Shown here: piece after piece, positions 19,447 to 28,336 of the stretch
Layout of the letters: each line of letters starts with the position of its first letter
Position numbering within the stretch: the first letter of the stretch is position 1
Source: Enterobacter asburiae
GTDB taxonomy: Bacteria; Pseudomonadota; Gammaproteobacteria; Enterobacterales; Enterobacteriaceae
NCBI RefSeq assembly: GCF_024599655.1
Contig: NZ_CP102247.1
Location: 4,588,001-4,652,000, forward strand
Direction: 5' to 3'
DNA: 64,000 bases
Translations under genes and position numbers: made by a program
Notes under the pieces: model-generated
What the model was told of the DNA's origin: nothing
The model's database searches: none
Seen by the model: the letters and a program-made list of their open reading frames with translations, nothing else

Positions 19447-19509
19447 GACTCTTCTCCGAAGGGGCGAAATAACCACACCGAAGTGTGGTTATGATTAAAA
19501 CACCCGCTA

Positions 19510-19752
19510 TTACTGGGTGCTGGTTGTCGTGGTGGTCGTGGTTCCGGTATTGGAGCCATCACCGCCACCGGTTGCCGCCAGCGCGACACCCACGGCTGAA
19601 CTTACGGTGCTGGCGCTGGCTGCGGTAGAACTACCCGCAGACGCAGACGTCGCAGCCGAACCTGCCGCTTCTCCGACCTGAACCGGAGCTGCATAAACAG
19701 ATGTCGCCGCAAGCGCAGATATGGCAAAAATGCCATACAGTACTTTCTTCAT
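19510..19752 (-). CDS. yjbE: YjbE, small Ala/Ser/Thr-rich secreted protein
   Basis: An 80-residue protein with a signal peptide (MKKVLYGIFAISALAATSVYA) and a low-complexity body rich in Ala, Ser, Gly and Thr that ends in a run of threonines. First gene of yjbEFGH; its GfcA-type counterparts head similar operons. Function unknown. AGGGAAAT is the ribosome site. Confidence 0.93.
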   Translation of the reverse strand: MKKVLYGIFAISALAATSVYAAPVQVGEAAGSAATSASAGSSTAASASTVSSAVGVALAATGGGDGSNTGTTTTTTTSTQ

Positions 19753-19812
19753 AACAATTTCCCTTCAATGAATGAATGGAGATTTGCCCGAAAAGAATTT
19801 CAGGCGGAATCG

Positions 19813-19842
19813 AGTATACACAACTCCTGCCGTGGGTTTGCC
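19813..19842 (-). promoter_or_regulatory. Candidate yjbEFGH promoter
   Basis: On the minus strand TATACT (19818-19813) lies about 60 bases before yjbE. The -35 position (near CAAACC) is poor, which fits an activator-dependent promoter; RcsB control is known for E. coli yjbEFGH. Confidence 0.5.
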
Positions 19843-20074
19843 GTAAGGGGAAATAGGGAGAGGGTTTTCGGACTAATGGTTAAAATGGAAATGAAAGACA
19901 AATAGCAGAAATATATAATAGATAAAATTCAATGAGTTATAATATATACATATTAATGAACTACTGCGTATTTTCTTAAAATAAACCTCAGCAATTAACG
20001 GGTTAAGCGCCTTTTTCGGATTAAACTCAGATCCAGAATTTGAGTTAACTAACAGACATCAGGAATTATCCGAT
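19843..20074. other. AT-rich intergenic tract upstream of yjbE
   Basis: This 232-base stretch is clearly more AT-rich than its surroundings, especially 19890-19990 (runs such as ATATATAATAG and TATAATATATAC). I see no open reading frame or RNA gene. Such tracts often carry activator or H-NS sites; GGATAATTCCTGA on the minus strand near 20072-20060 faintly resembles an RcsAB box. Confidence 0.5.
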
Positions 20075-20100
20075 AAAAAAATGCCGGCATTAAGCCGGCA
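20075..20100 (-). terminator. pgi terminator
   Basis: On the minus strand TGCCGGC-TTAAT-GCCGGCA is followed by seven T residues, 20 bases after the pgi stop. Confidence 0.93.
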
Positions 20101-20119
20101 CGTTTTCATGACGTTTTAA

Positions 20120-21769
<1,650 letters not shown>

Positions 21770-22031
21770 TAGCAATACTCTTCTGATTTGAGAATTGTGA
21801 CTGCGGTCGATTGTAGCGCCTGCAAATAAAAATTGTGATGGTTTTTATGCCATTGCCCTGGCCTGCATCAAACACAGGTGAAAAGACCCAAAAAGTATAG
21901 CTGCTGTCGAAGCCTCCTGGGGCGGCGAAATGTCGCCCAAAACAGGCTAAAATGGAGCATAAAATATGGCCCTGTTATAAGTCCTGTTTCTCAGGGGTAC
22001 CCCCCCATAAAAAATCCGCATAATCCCAGCA

Positions 22032-22143
22032 TTGACAGGACCTCCCCCGCATTTTATTTATAGGGCCGTATTTTGCGCCTGCACCTGTTTTCGTTTCACT
22101 CTTGTGCCAAGGTCGCTTATTCATTCCCTGACACGAGGTTGTT
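22032..22143 (+). promoter_or_regulatory. lysC promoter and short leader with RBS hairpin
   Basis: TTGACA (22032-22037) and TATTTA (22055-22060), 17 bases apart, predict a leader of only about 75 bases. CTTGTG (22101-22106) pairs with CACGAG (22132-22137), burying the GAGG ribosome site; this end of the leader matches the E. coli lysC leader. The roughly 180-base lysine riboswitch aptamer that precedes it in E. coli is not recognisable anywhere in 21770-22100. Upstream, 21770-22031 holds the pgi promoter side and no gene. Confidence 0.7.
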
Positions 22144-23493
22144 ATGACGAGTTTTGTGGTCGCCAAATTTGGCGGCACCAGTGTGGCCGATTACGATGCC
22201 ATGAACCGCAGCGCCGATGTGGTGCTGGCCGATCCGAATACCCGCCTGGTGGTGCTGTCTGCCTCCGCCGGCGTGACGAACCTGCTGGTTTCTCTGTCTG
22301 AAGGACTGGAAGCGACAGAACGTTTCGTGAAGCTGGATGCACTGCGCAAAATTCAGTTCGACATTCTTGAGCGTCTGCAGAACCCGAACGTCATCCGCGA
22401 GGAAGTGGAACGTCTGCTGGAAAATATCACCACCCTGGCAGAAGCGGCCTCTCTGGCCACCTCCACCGCCCTGACCGACGAACTGGTCAGCCACGGCGAG
22501 CTGATGTCCACCCTGCTGTTTGTTGAAATCATGCGCGAGCGTAACATTCAGGCGCAGTGGTTTGACGTGCGTAAAGTGATGCGTACCAGCGATCGCTTTG
22601 GTCGTGCCGAGCCGGACGTTGAGGCGCTGGCAGAGCTGACCAATCAGCAGTTGGCACCACGCCTGGCAGACGGTATCGTGATCACCCAGGGCTTTATCGG
22701 CAGTGAAGCGAAAGGCCGCACCACCACGCTTGGCCGCGGCGGCAGCGACTACACCGCCGCGCTGCTGGGCGAAGCCCTGCATGCAACGCGCGTGGATATC
22801 TGGACGGACGTTCCGGGCATTTACACCACCGATCCGCGCGTCGTTTCTGCAGCTAAACGTATTGATGTGATCGCCTTTGAAGAAGCGGCGGAAATGGCCA
22901 CCTTCGGCGCGAAAGTGCTGCACCCGGCAACGCTGCTGCCAGCCGTACGCAGCGATATTCCCGTCTTCGTCGGCTCCAGTAAAGATCCGAAAGCGGGCGG
23001 GACGCTGGTCTGCAAGAAAACGGAAAACCCACCGCTGTTCCGCGCCCTGGCCCTGCGTCGTCGCCAGACGCTGGTGACGCTCCACAGCCACAATATGCTG
23101 CATTCCCGCGGTTTCCTGGCGGAAGTGTTTGGCATTCTGGCGCGCCACAATATCTCCGTGGACCTTATCACCACCTCTGAAGTGAGCATTGCGCTGACGC
23201 TGGACACCACCGGCTCTACCTCCACCGGCGACACACTGCTGACGCAGTCTCTGTTGATTGAGCTGTCTGAACTGTGCCGCGTGGAAGTAGAAGAAGACCT
23301 GGCGCTGGTTGCCATCATTGGCAACAAGCTGTCGCGCGCCTGCGGCGTGGGTAAAGAGGTGTTCGGCGTACTCGACCCGTTCAGCATCCGCATGATCTGC
23401 TACGGCGCGTCCAGCTACAACCTCTGCTTCCTCGTGCCTGCCGATCAGGCCGAGCAGGTCGTGCAGAAACTTCATCAGAATTTGTTTGAATAA
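22144..23493 (+). CDS. lysC: LysC, lysine-sensitive aspartokinase III
   Basis: Phosphorylates aspartate, the first step to lysine, threonine and methionine; this isoform is inhibited by lysine. The 449-residue protein has the kinase signature VAKFGGTSVADYDAM, the catalytic GRGGSDYTAALLGEAL and C-terminal tandem ACT domains (LHSHNMLHSRGFLAEVFGIL onward) that bind lysine. Lysine feedback at the protein level is thus kept even though the leader riboswitch appears missing. Monocistronic with its own terminator. Confidence 0.97.
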   Translation: MTSFVVAKFGGTSVADYDAMNRSADVVLADPNTRLVVLSASAGVTNLLVSLSEGLEATERFVKLDALRKIQFDILERLQNPNVIREEVERLLENITTLAEAASLATSTALTDELVSHGELMSTLLFVEIMRERNIQAQWFDVRKVMRTSDRFGRAEPDVEALAELTNQQLAPRLADGIVITQGFIGSEAKGRTTTLGRGGSDYTAALLGEALHATRVDIWTDVPGIYTTDPRVVSAAKRIDVIAFEEAAEMATFGAKVLHPATLLPAVRSDIPVFVGSSKDPKAGGTLVCKKTENPPLFRALALRRRQTLVTLHSHNMLHSRGFLAEVFGILARHNISVDLITTSEVSIALTLDTTGSTSTGDTLLTQSLLIELSELCRVEVEEDLALVAIIGNKLSRACGVGKEVFGVLDPFSIRMICYGASSYNLCFLVPADQAEQVVQKLHQNLFE

Positions 23494-23522
23494 AATTCGT
23501 TAGCACGATAAACAATACCTAT

Positions 23523-23547
23523 AAGCCGGGCACAGACCCGGCTTTTT
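23523..23547 (+). terminator. lysC terminator
   Basis: AAGCCGGG-CACAGA-CCCGGCTTTTT, a strong hairpin and T-run 30 bases after lysC. Confidence 0.94.
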
Positions 23548-23586
23548 CATAACTAAACAACACGACAATACTGCAAGGAATCCACT

Positions 23587-24531
23587 ATGTTATCCGTCAT
23601 CACACGGCTGTTCCCGTTATGGGCGCTGCTGCTCTCCGTACTCGCGTATTACACCCCCGCCACCTTCACGGGCATTGGTCCGTGGGTCGCCACGCTGCTG
23701 ATGCTGATCATGTTCGGTATGGGCGTGCATCTGAAAATCGACGACTTCAAACGCGTGCTCTCTCGCCCTGCACCCGTCGCAGCAGGGATCTTCCTGCACT
23801 ACCTGGTGATGCCGCTTGCGGCGTGGCTGCTGGCGATGGCCTTTAAGATGCCACCCGATCTCTCCGCCGGGATGGTGCTGGTGGGCAGCGTGGCTAGCGG
23901 CACGGCGTCCAACGTCATGATCTACCTGGCGAAAGGCGACGTGGCGCTCTCCGTCACGATCTCGTCCGTTTCCACGCTGGTGGGCGTGATTGCCACGCCG
24001 CTGTTAACTCGCCTGTACGTGGACGCGCATATTCAGGTGGACGTGATGGGCATGCTGCTCAGCATTCTGCAGATTGTAGTGATCCCGATTGCGCTGGGGC
24101 TGGTCATTCACCATCTTTTCCCGCGCGTGGTGAAGGCCGTTGAGTCGTACCTGCCCGCGTTTTCGATGGTCTGCATTCTGGCGATCATCAGCGCCGTGGT
24201 GGCGGGTTCCGCATCGCACATTGCCTCCGTGGGCTTTGTGGTGATCATCGCGGTGGTGCTGCATAACACCATTGGCCTGCTGGGCGGCTACTGGGGCGGG
24301 AAGCTGTTTGGTTTTGACGAATCGACCTGCCGCACGCTGGCAATCGAGGTAGGCATGCAGAACTCCGGCCTGGCGGCGGCGCTCGGCAAAATTTACTTCT
24401 CCCCGCTGGCGGCCCTGCCCGGCGCGCTGTTCTCCGTCTGGCATAACCTCTCCGGCTCGCTGCTGGCGGGCTACTGGTCCGGCAAACCGATTGATGAGCA
24501 AACGAAAAAAGATGCGGTGAAGCAGGGTTAA
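23587..24531 (+). CDS. panS: PanS-like bile acid:sodium symporter family transporter
   Basis: A 314-residue inner-membrane protein of the BASS/SBF family with about nine to ten membrane segments. Family hallmarks include GMGVHLKIDDF, GSVASGTASNVMIYLAKGDVALS and EVGMQNSGLAAAL. A Salmonella member, PanS, takes up ketopantoate and pantoate; the lysC-yjbD position and sequence fit that group, but substrate is inferred. E. coli K-12 lacks a gene here. AAGGAAT ribosome site. Confidence 0.8.
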   Translation: MLSVITRLFPLWALLLSVLAYYTPATFTGIGPWVATLLMLIMFGMGVHLKIDDFKRVLSRPAPVAAGIFLHYLVMPLAAWLLAMAFKMPPDLSAGMVLVGSVASGTASNVMIYLAKGDVALSVTISSVSTLVGVIATPLLTRLYVDAHIQVDVMGMLLSILQIVVIPIALGLVIHHLFPRVVKAVESYLPAFSMVCILAIISAVVAGSASHIASVGFVVIIAVVLHNTIGLLGGYWGGKLFGFDESTCRTLAIEVGMQNSGLAAALGKIYFSPLAALPGALFSVWHNLSGSLLAGYWSGKPIDEQTKKDAVKQG

Positions 24532-24552
24532 TTTACGCGGCTTGCTTTACAC

Positions 24553-24578
24553 TGAAGCCTCCCCTTCAGGAGGCTTCA
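24553..24578 (+). promoter_or_regulatory. Perfect hairpin containing the yjbD ribosome site
   Basis: TGAAGCCTCC and GGAGGCTTCA form a perfect ten-base-pair stem with a six-base loop CCTTCA. The 3' arm begins with GGAGG, the only good ribosome site of yjbD, nine bases before its ATG. There is no T-run. It could hold yjbD translation off, or mark the 3' end of the panS message. Confidence 0.8.
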
Positions 24579-24581
24579 GCA

Positions 24582-24854
24582 ATGGCTACACCACGTTTGA
24601 CCCAGAAAGACATGACGGAAGCCGAGCAGCGCGAACTGAAAACGCTTCTCGACCGCGCCCGTATCGCACATGGCCGCACGCTGACGAACGCCGAAACCAA
24701 TCAGGTGAAAAAAGAGTACATCGATAAGCTGATGGCGCAGCGTGAGGCCGCGGCGAAAAAAGCCCGCAAGCTGAAAAAAGAGCAGACTTATAAACCGGAT
24801 GCAGAGGCGACCTTCTCCTGGTCGGCCACCACGTCAACCCGTGGAAGGCGCTAA
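24582..24854 (+). CDS. yjbD: YjbD, DUF3811 protein
   Basis: A 90-residue very basic protein of unknown function, family DUF3811. The body is predicted helical (MTEAEQRELKTLLDRARIAH, then Lys/Ala-rich AAAKKARKLKKEQ) with an unstructured tail ending TRGRR. Its stop abuts the rluF stop tail to tail (24854/24855). The GGAGG ribosome site is locked in the hairpin at 24553. Confidence 0.92.
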   Translation: MATPRLTQKDMTEAEQRELKTLLDRARIAHGRTLTNAETNQVKKEYIDKLMAQREAAAKKARKLKKEQTYKPDAEATFSWSATTSTRGRR

Positions 24855-25727
24855 TCAGCGCCCTTTCTTTTTACGCCCCGGCTGGGTAAAGCGCTTTCCG
24901 TTACCCGGCTTGCCTCGCCCTTTCTCTTCCGCCTGCGGCGCCTTTACGACCGGGCGCTTAATCGCCTGGGTTTTCGGTTTGGCTTTAGCTTTCGGCTTCG
25001 CTTCAGACGACGAGTTCTCGATAAGCTTGAACAGCTCAATCAGCTCGTCATCCGTTAAGTCGCGCCACTCGCCCAGCGGAATACCGGACAGGCTGACGTT
25101 CATGATGCGCGTGCGTTCCAGCTTCGTCACTTCATAACCGAAGTGTTCGCACATGCGGCGGATCTGGCGGTTCAGGCCCTGCACCAGCGTAATGCGGAAC
25201 GCGAACGGTGCTTCTTTCTTGACCTTACACTTCTTCGTGACGGTGCCGAGGATCGGCACACCGGCGCCCATGCCGCGAATAAATTCGTCCGTGACCGGCT
25301 TGTTCACCGTCACAATGTACTCTTTCTCGTGGTCGTTACCGGCACGCAGGATTTTGTTGACCAGATCGCCGTGGTTGGTGAGGAAAATCAGCCCCTGAGA
25401 GTCTTTATCCAGACGGCCAATCGGGAAGATACGGCTGCTGTGGTTTACGAAATCAACGATGTTGTCCCGCTCACCGTCTTCCGTGGTGCTGACAATCCCA
25501 ACCGGTTTATTCAACGCGATAAACACCAGATCTTCAGCATCACGCGGCTCGATGACCTGACCATTCACTTTAACCACATCGCCAGGGGCCACCTGATCGC
25601 CGATGGTGGCGCGTTTGCCGTTAAGAAACACGTTACCTTGTTCAATGTAACGGTCAGCCTCGCGACGTGAGCAGATCCCGCTCTCGCTAATGTATTTGTT
25701 TAATCGGGTTGATTGAGTTGGCAGCAT
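24855..25727 (-). CDS. rluF: RluF, 23S rRNA pseudouridine-2604 synthase
   Basis: Converts U2604 (and to a lesser degree U2605) of 23S rRNA to pseudouridine; also known to act on tRNA-Tyr U35. The 290-residue protein has an N-terminal S4 domain (RLNKYISESGICSRREADRY) and the RsuA-type catalytic motif GRLDKDSQGLIFLT with Asp107, then a Lys/Pro-rich tail ending GRKKKGR. Length equals E. coli RluF. Confidence 0.97.
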   Translation of the reverse strand: MLPTQSTRLNKYISESGICSRREADRYIEQGNVFLNGKRATIGDQVAPGDVVKVNGQVIEPRDAEDLVFIALNKPVGIVSTTEDGERDNIVDFVNHSSRIFPIGRLDKDSQGLIFLTNHGDLVNKILRAGNDHEKEYIVTVNKPVTDEFIRGMGAGVPILGTVTKKCKVKKEAPFAFRITLVQGLNRQIRRMCEHFGYEVTKLERTRIMNVSLSGIPLGEWRDLTDDELIELFKLIENSSSEAKPKAKAKPKTQAIKRPVVKAPQAEEKGRGKPGNGKRFTQPGRKKKGR

Positions 25728-25781
25728 AGTTTCTCCTGTGAAGGGCGAAATATACCTTACCTTGCGGCTGACAAAAAAGTG

Positions 25782-26099
25782 TTAGTAACCGTTGATCAAA
25801 AAATCGAGTGCATCCCGCAATGAAGCCCGGTTTTGCGTAAGATCGGCGACACGCTCGCCTAACTCTTTTGGCGATATGCCTGCCATCATGTGCATCATGA
25901 CCACGCAAGGCTTACCCGCTATCTCAACGACAGGGCACACTTTCGCAGGCGGTTGAATGCCTCCCAGGTGTCTAAGCTCAACTGCGGGAGCAACCAGGAC
26001 ATGTTTCATCACATTGGCCACCGGATGCTGCATATTGATTAGCCAGGGATAGGCAGTTTTCCCCTTACCTTCATTCTCATAAGCAAAATATTGCTCCAT
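25782..26099 (-). CDS. ccdB: CcdB-family toxin
   Basis: A 105-residue protein resembling CcdB, the toxin of F that poisons DNA gyrase. Shared features are the start (YENEGKGKTAYPWLINMQHPV), the VLVAPAVEL strand, the CPVVEI segment and ERVADLTQNRASLRDALDFL. The last three residues are NGY, whereas F CcdB ends WGI, and Trp99 is needed for poisoning there. Its ATG overlaps the ccdA stop (TGATG), so the pair is translationally coupled. E. coli has pepE at this place. Confidence 0.85.
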   Translation of the reverse strand: MEQYFAYENEGKGKTAYPWLINMQHPVANVMKHVLVAPAVELRHLGGIQPPAKVCPVVEIAGKPCVVMMHMMAGISPKELGERVADLTQNRASLRDALDFLINGY

Positions 26100-26335
26100 C
26101 AGAACGACCTCTGAAAGTCACTAAAGGAGCCGTTTTCATCAACCCATTGGTTAATGGCCTCGATAGACGCTTTATTTTCTGCTAACCACTCTGCGCGCTG
26201 ATGCGCACGAAACTGCTCCTGCAGTGCAGCCGTGAGCACGGCAGAGAGATTAAGTTTAAGCCGTCTCGCCTCTTCCAGGATTTCTGGCGCTAACGACACA
26301 TTGACTGATTTTTTGATGCCATGCGTAGTGCGCAT
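26099..26335 (-). CDS. ccdA: CcdA-family antitoxin
   Basis: A 78-residue CcdA-type antitoxin from the ATG at 26335, which has GGGGG five bases upstream. The N-terminal half (KKSVNVSLAPEILEEARRLKLNL) fits the ribbon-helix-helix DNA-binding domain that autorepresses ccd operons; the C-terminal half (FRAHQRAEWLAENKASIEAI... NGSFSDFQRSF) is the toxin-binding tail, close in pattern to F CcdA. Earlier in-frame ATGs up to 26392 would add up to 19 residues. Confidence 0.85.
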   Translation of the reverse strand: MRTTHGIKKSVNVSLAPEILEEARRLKLNLSAVLTAALQEQFRAHQRAEWLAENKASIEAINQWVDENGSFSDFQRSF

Positions 26336-26450
26336 GAGAACCCCCATAGGAATGCGCATGAATTGGCGAAGTGTAGCGTAATAAACGAGCATTTTCTATT
26401 CCCTTAAAAATGTAAGGTTTGAAGAGTAAATGGCGCGTTATAAGGTGTCA

Positions 26451-26477
26451 CGCCTCGCGAAACGGTTTTGCGAGGCG
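26451..26477. terminator. Hairpin between yjbB and ccdA
   Basis: CGCCTCGC/GCGAGGCG with further inner AAA/TTT pairs forms a long stem just after the yjbB stop. The T-run is weak on both strands. It most likely marks the end of yjbB and so separates ccdAB from it. Confidence 0.6.
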
Positions 26478-26487
26478 CTTTCAGAGA

Positions 26488-28119
26488 TTAATACTCATCC
26501 CGCTCGTCGTCTTCATCAGGCTGCTCCATCACGCTATACGCCACCGCGCAGAACAACGAGTTGAGACGCTTCATATCCCCCAGCAGCCCCAGATGCAGCG
26601 AACTGGTTTCGATACTCTGCACGTTCTGCTGGTGCAGACGCTCAACGTGGGCGTGCGAATAGCGGCGGTTCAGAATGCGGAAACGGTGCTTGTTACGGCG
26701 CAGGCGGCGCGCGCTCGGCACGTCGCTGGAGAAGAAGACCGACATCGCCAGCTTGAGGTTGCTGACCAGCTGTTCGTGCAGCGCTTCCAGCTCCTTCAGG
26801 CCCTCACCTGAAAACGCACGACGCGCGGCAAGGGATTTATCGGCAATCTCGCTGCCCATACGTTCAACGATATCCGACGCCTGCTCGAGGTTAAGCGACA
26901 TCTCGATAATTTCCGCCCAGCGGCGAGATTCCTCTTCCGCCAGCTCGTCCTGCGGCATACGCGCCAGGTAAAGCTTGATGGCGGTATAGAGCACGTTGAT
27001 ATCGTCCGCTAATCTGCGCAGCTCTTTCTCTTCACGCGGCTCGCCGTGCATCACCTTTTGCAGGCCTTCGAGCATGGTTTCCATTGCGTCGCCCATGCGC
27101 AGCGTCTCGCGCGCGGCATTCGCCAGCGCCAGCGCCGGGGTATCCAGCGCGGAGGTATCCAGGTGCTTCGGTTTCAGGCGCGCATCCAGCTCCGGTTCGT
27201 CCTGAATGAGGCGTTCGCAGAAGCGGGCCATCGGCCCAGCGAACGGCACCATCGCCAGGCAGCGCACCAGGTTGTAGAACACGTGGAAATAGATCACCAG
27301 CTCCGCCTTCGGCAGCGGTAGGTTGTCCATCAGGTTCGCCAGCGGGTGCACAAACGGCAGAATAATCAGGCTGCCCACCAGCTTAAACAGCAGGCTGCCC
27401 AGCGCCACGCGGCGGGCAGCGGCATTGGCGGCGCTGTTATTGAGCATCGCCAGCAAGCCGGAGCCGAGGTTGGCCCCGATCACCAGACACAGCGCCACCG
27501 GGAAGGAGATCGCCCCTGCGGCGGTAAGCGTGGCCGTCAGCAGGACCGCCGCCAGGCTGGAGTAGCTGACGATAGCAAACACCGCACCGATCAGCGCATC
27601 CAGCATGATATCCCCGGTCAGGGAGGCGAAGATGACCTGCACGCCGTTGGCCTGGGTGATCGGCGTGACCGCCTGCACAATCAGCTCCAGCGCCAGCAGG
27701 ATCAGCCCCAGGCCAATCCCTACGCGCCCGAGCTGTCCGGCGCGCGTCTGTTTGCGACCGAGGAAAAAAATAACGCCGATAAAAATCAGCAGCGGCGACA
27801 GCCAGGAGAGATCGAACGTAAGAACACGCGCCATCAGCGCGGTACCTACATCCGCCCCCAGCACAATCACCAGCGCCGGGGCGAGCGCGACCAGATCCTG
27901 CGCCACAAAAGAGGTGACAAGCAGGGTGGTGGCGTTACTGCTTTGAACCAGCGCCGTTACGCCAATGCCCGCGCAGAAGGCGAGCGGCTTCTTCTCAACG
28001 CTGCTGCTGAGAACGGTACGTAAGCGCGCGCCAAATACGCGCATCACGCCGGTACGGACGATATGGGTGCCCCATACGAGCAGTGCGACTGCAGAGAGCA
28101 GGTGTAACAGGGTCAGCAC
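26488..28119 (-). CDS. yjbB: YjbB, Na/Pi cotransporter family protein with PhoU-like tail
   Basis: A 543-residue inner-membrane protein. The N-terminal part holds two Na/Pi-cotransporter repeats with the QSSNATT motif (GVTALVQSSNATTLLVTSF), about eight membrane segments to residue 310, and a cytoplasmic PhoU-like helical domain from about 340 on. In E. coli YjbB exports phosphate and lowers polyphosphate. Length equals E. coli. Monocistronic. Confidence 0.95.
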   Translation of the reverse strand: MLTLLHLLSAVALLVWGTHIVRTGVMRVFGARLRTVLSSSVEKKPLAFCAGIGVTALVQSSNATTLLVTSFVAQDLVALAPALVIVLGADVGTALMARVLTFDLSWLSPLLIFIGVIFFLGRKQTRAGQLGRVGIGLGLILLALELIVQAVTPITQANGVQVIFASLTGDIMLDALIGAVFAIVSYSSLAAVLLTATLTAAGAISFPVALCLVIGANLGSGLLAMLNNSAANAAARRVALGSLLFKLVGSLIILPFVHPLANLMDNLPLPKAELVIYFHVFYNLVRCLAMVPFAGPMARFCERLIQDEPELDARLKPKHLDTSALDTPALALANAARETLRMGDAMETMLEGLQKVMHGEPREEKELRRLADDINVLYTAIKLYLARMPQDELAEEESRRWAEIIEMSLNLEQASDIVERMGSEIADKSLAARRAFSGEGLKELEALHEQLVSNLKLAMSVFFSSDVPSARRLRRNKHRFRILNRRYSHAHVERLHQQNVQSIETSSLHLGLLGDMKRLNSLFCAVAYSVMEQPDEDDERDEY

Positions 28120-28176
28120 GGAAGGTTTTCCTCCTTATCGTTATCGATATTCCTGAGGTTCGCTGCGCGTTGCCAT

Positions 28177-28240
28177 GCCGGATGGCGGCTACGCCTTATC
28201 CGGCCTACGCGTAGGCCCGGTAAGCGCAGCGCCACCGGGC
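28177..28240. repeat. Inverted REP pair between yjbB and metH
   Basis: GCCGGATGGCGGCTACGCC...CGGCCTAC followed two bases later by the inverse GTAGGCCCGGTAAGCGCAGCG...GGGC. A typical two-unit BIME in the 3' region of metH, upstream of yjbB. Confidence 0.93.
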
Positions 28241-28290
28241 AAAAGGGTTAGAACCTTATTTCAGTATAAGGGTTTAAACGTAAGAAAGAG

Positions 28291-28315
28291 ACAGGGCGCC
28301 TCATGAGCGCCCTGT
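28291..28315 (-). terminator. metH terminator
   Basis: ACAGGGCGC / GCGCCCTGT stem with a seven-base loop 21 bases after the metH stop; a C/T-rich tract (CTCTTTCTT) follows on the minus strand. Confidence 0.75.
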
Positions 28316-28336
28316 TTGTTGTAAGGAAAAGTGATT

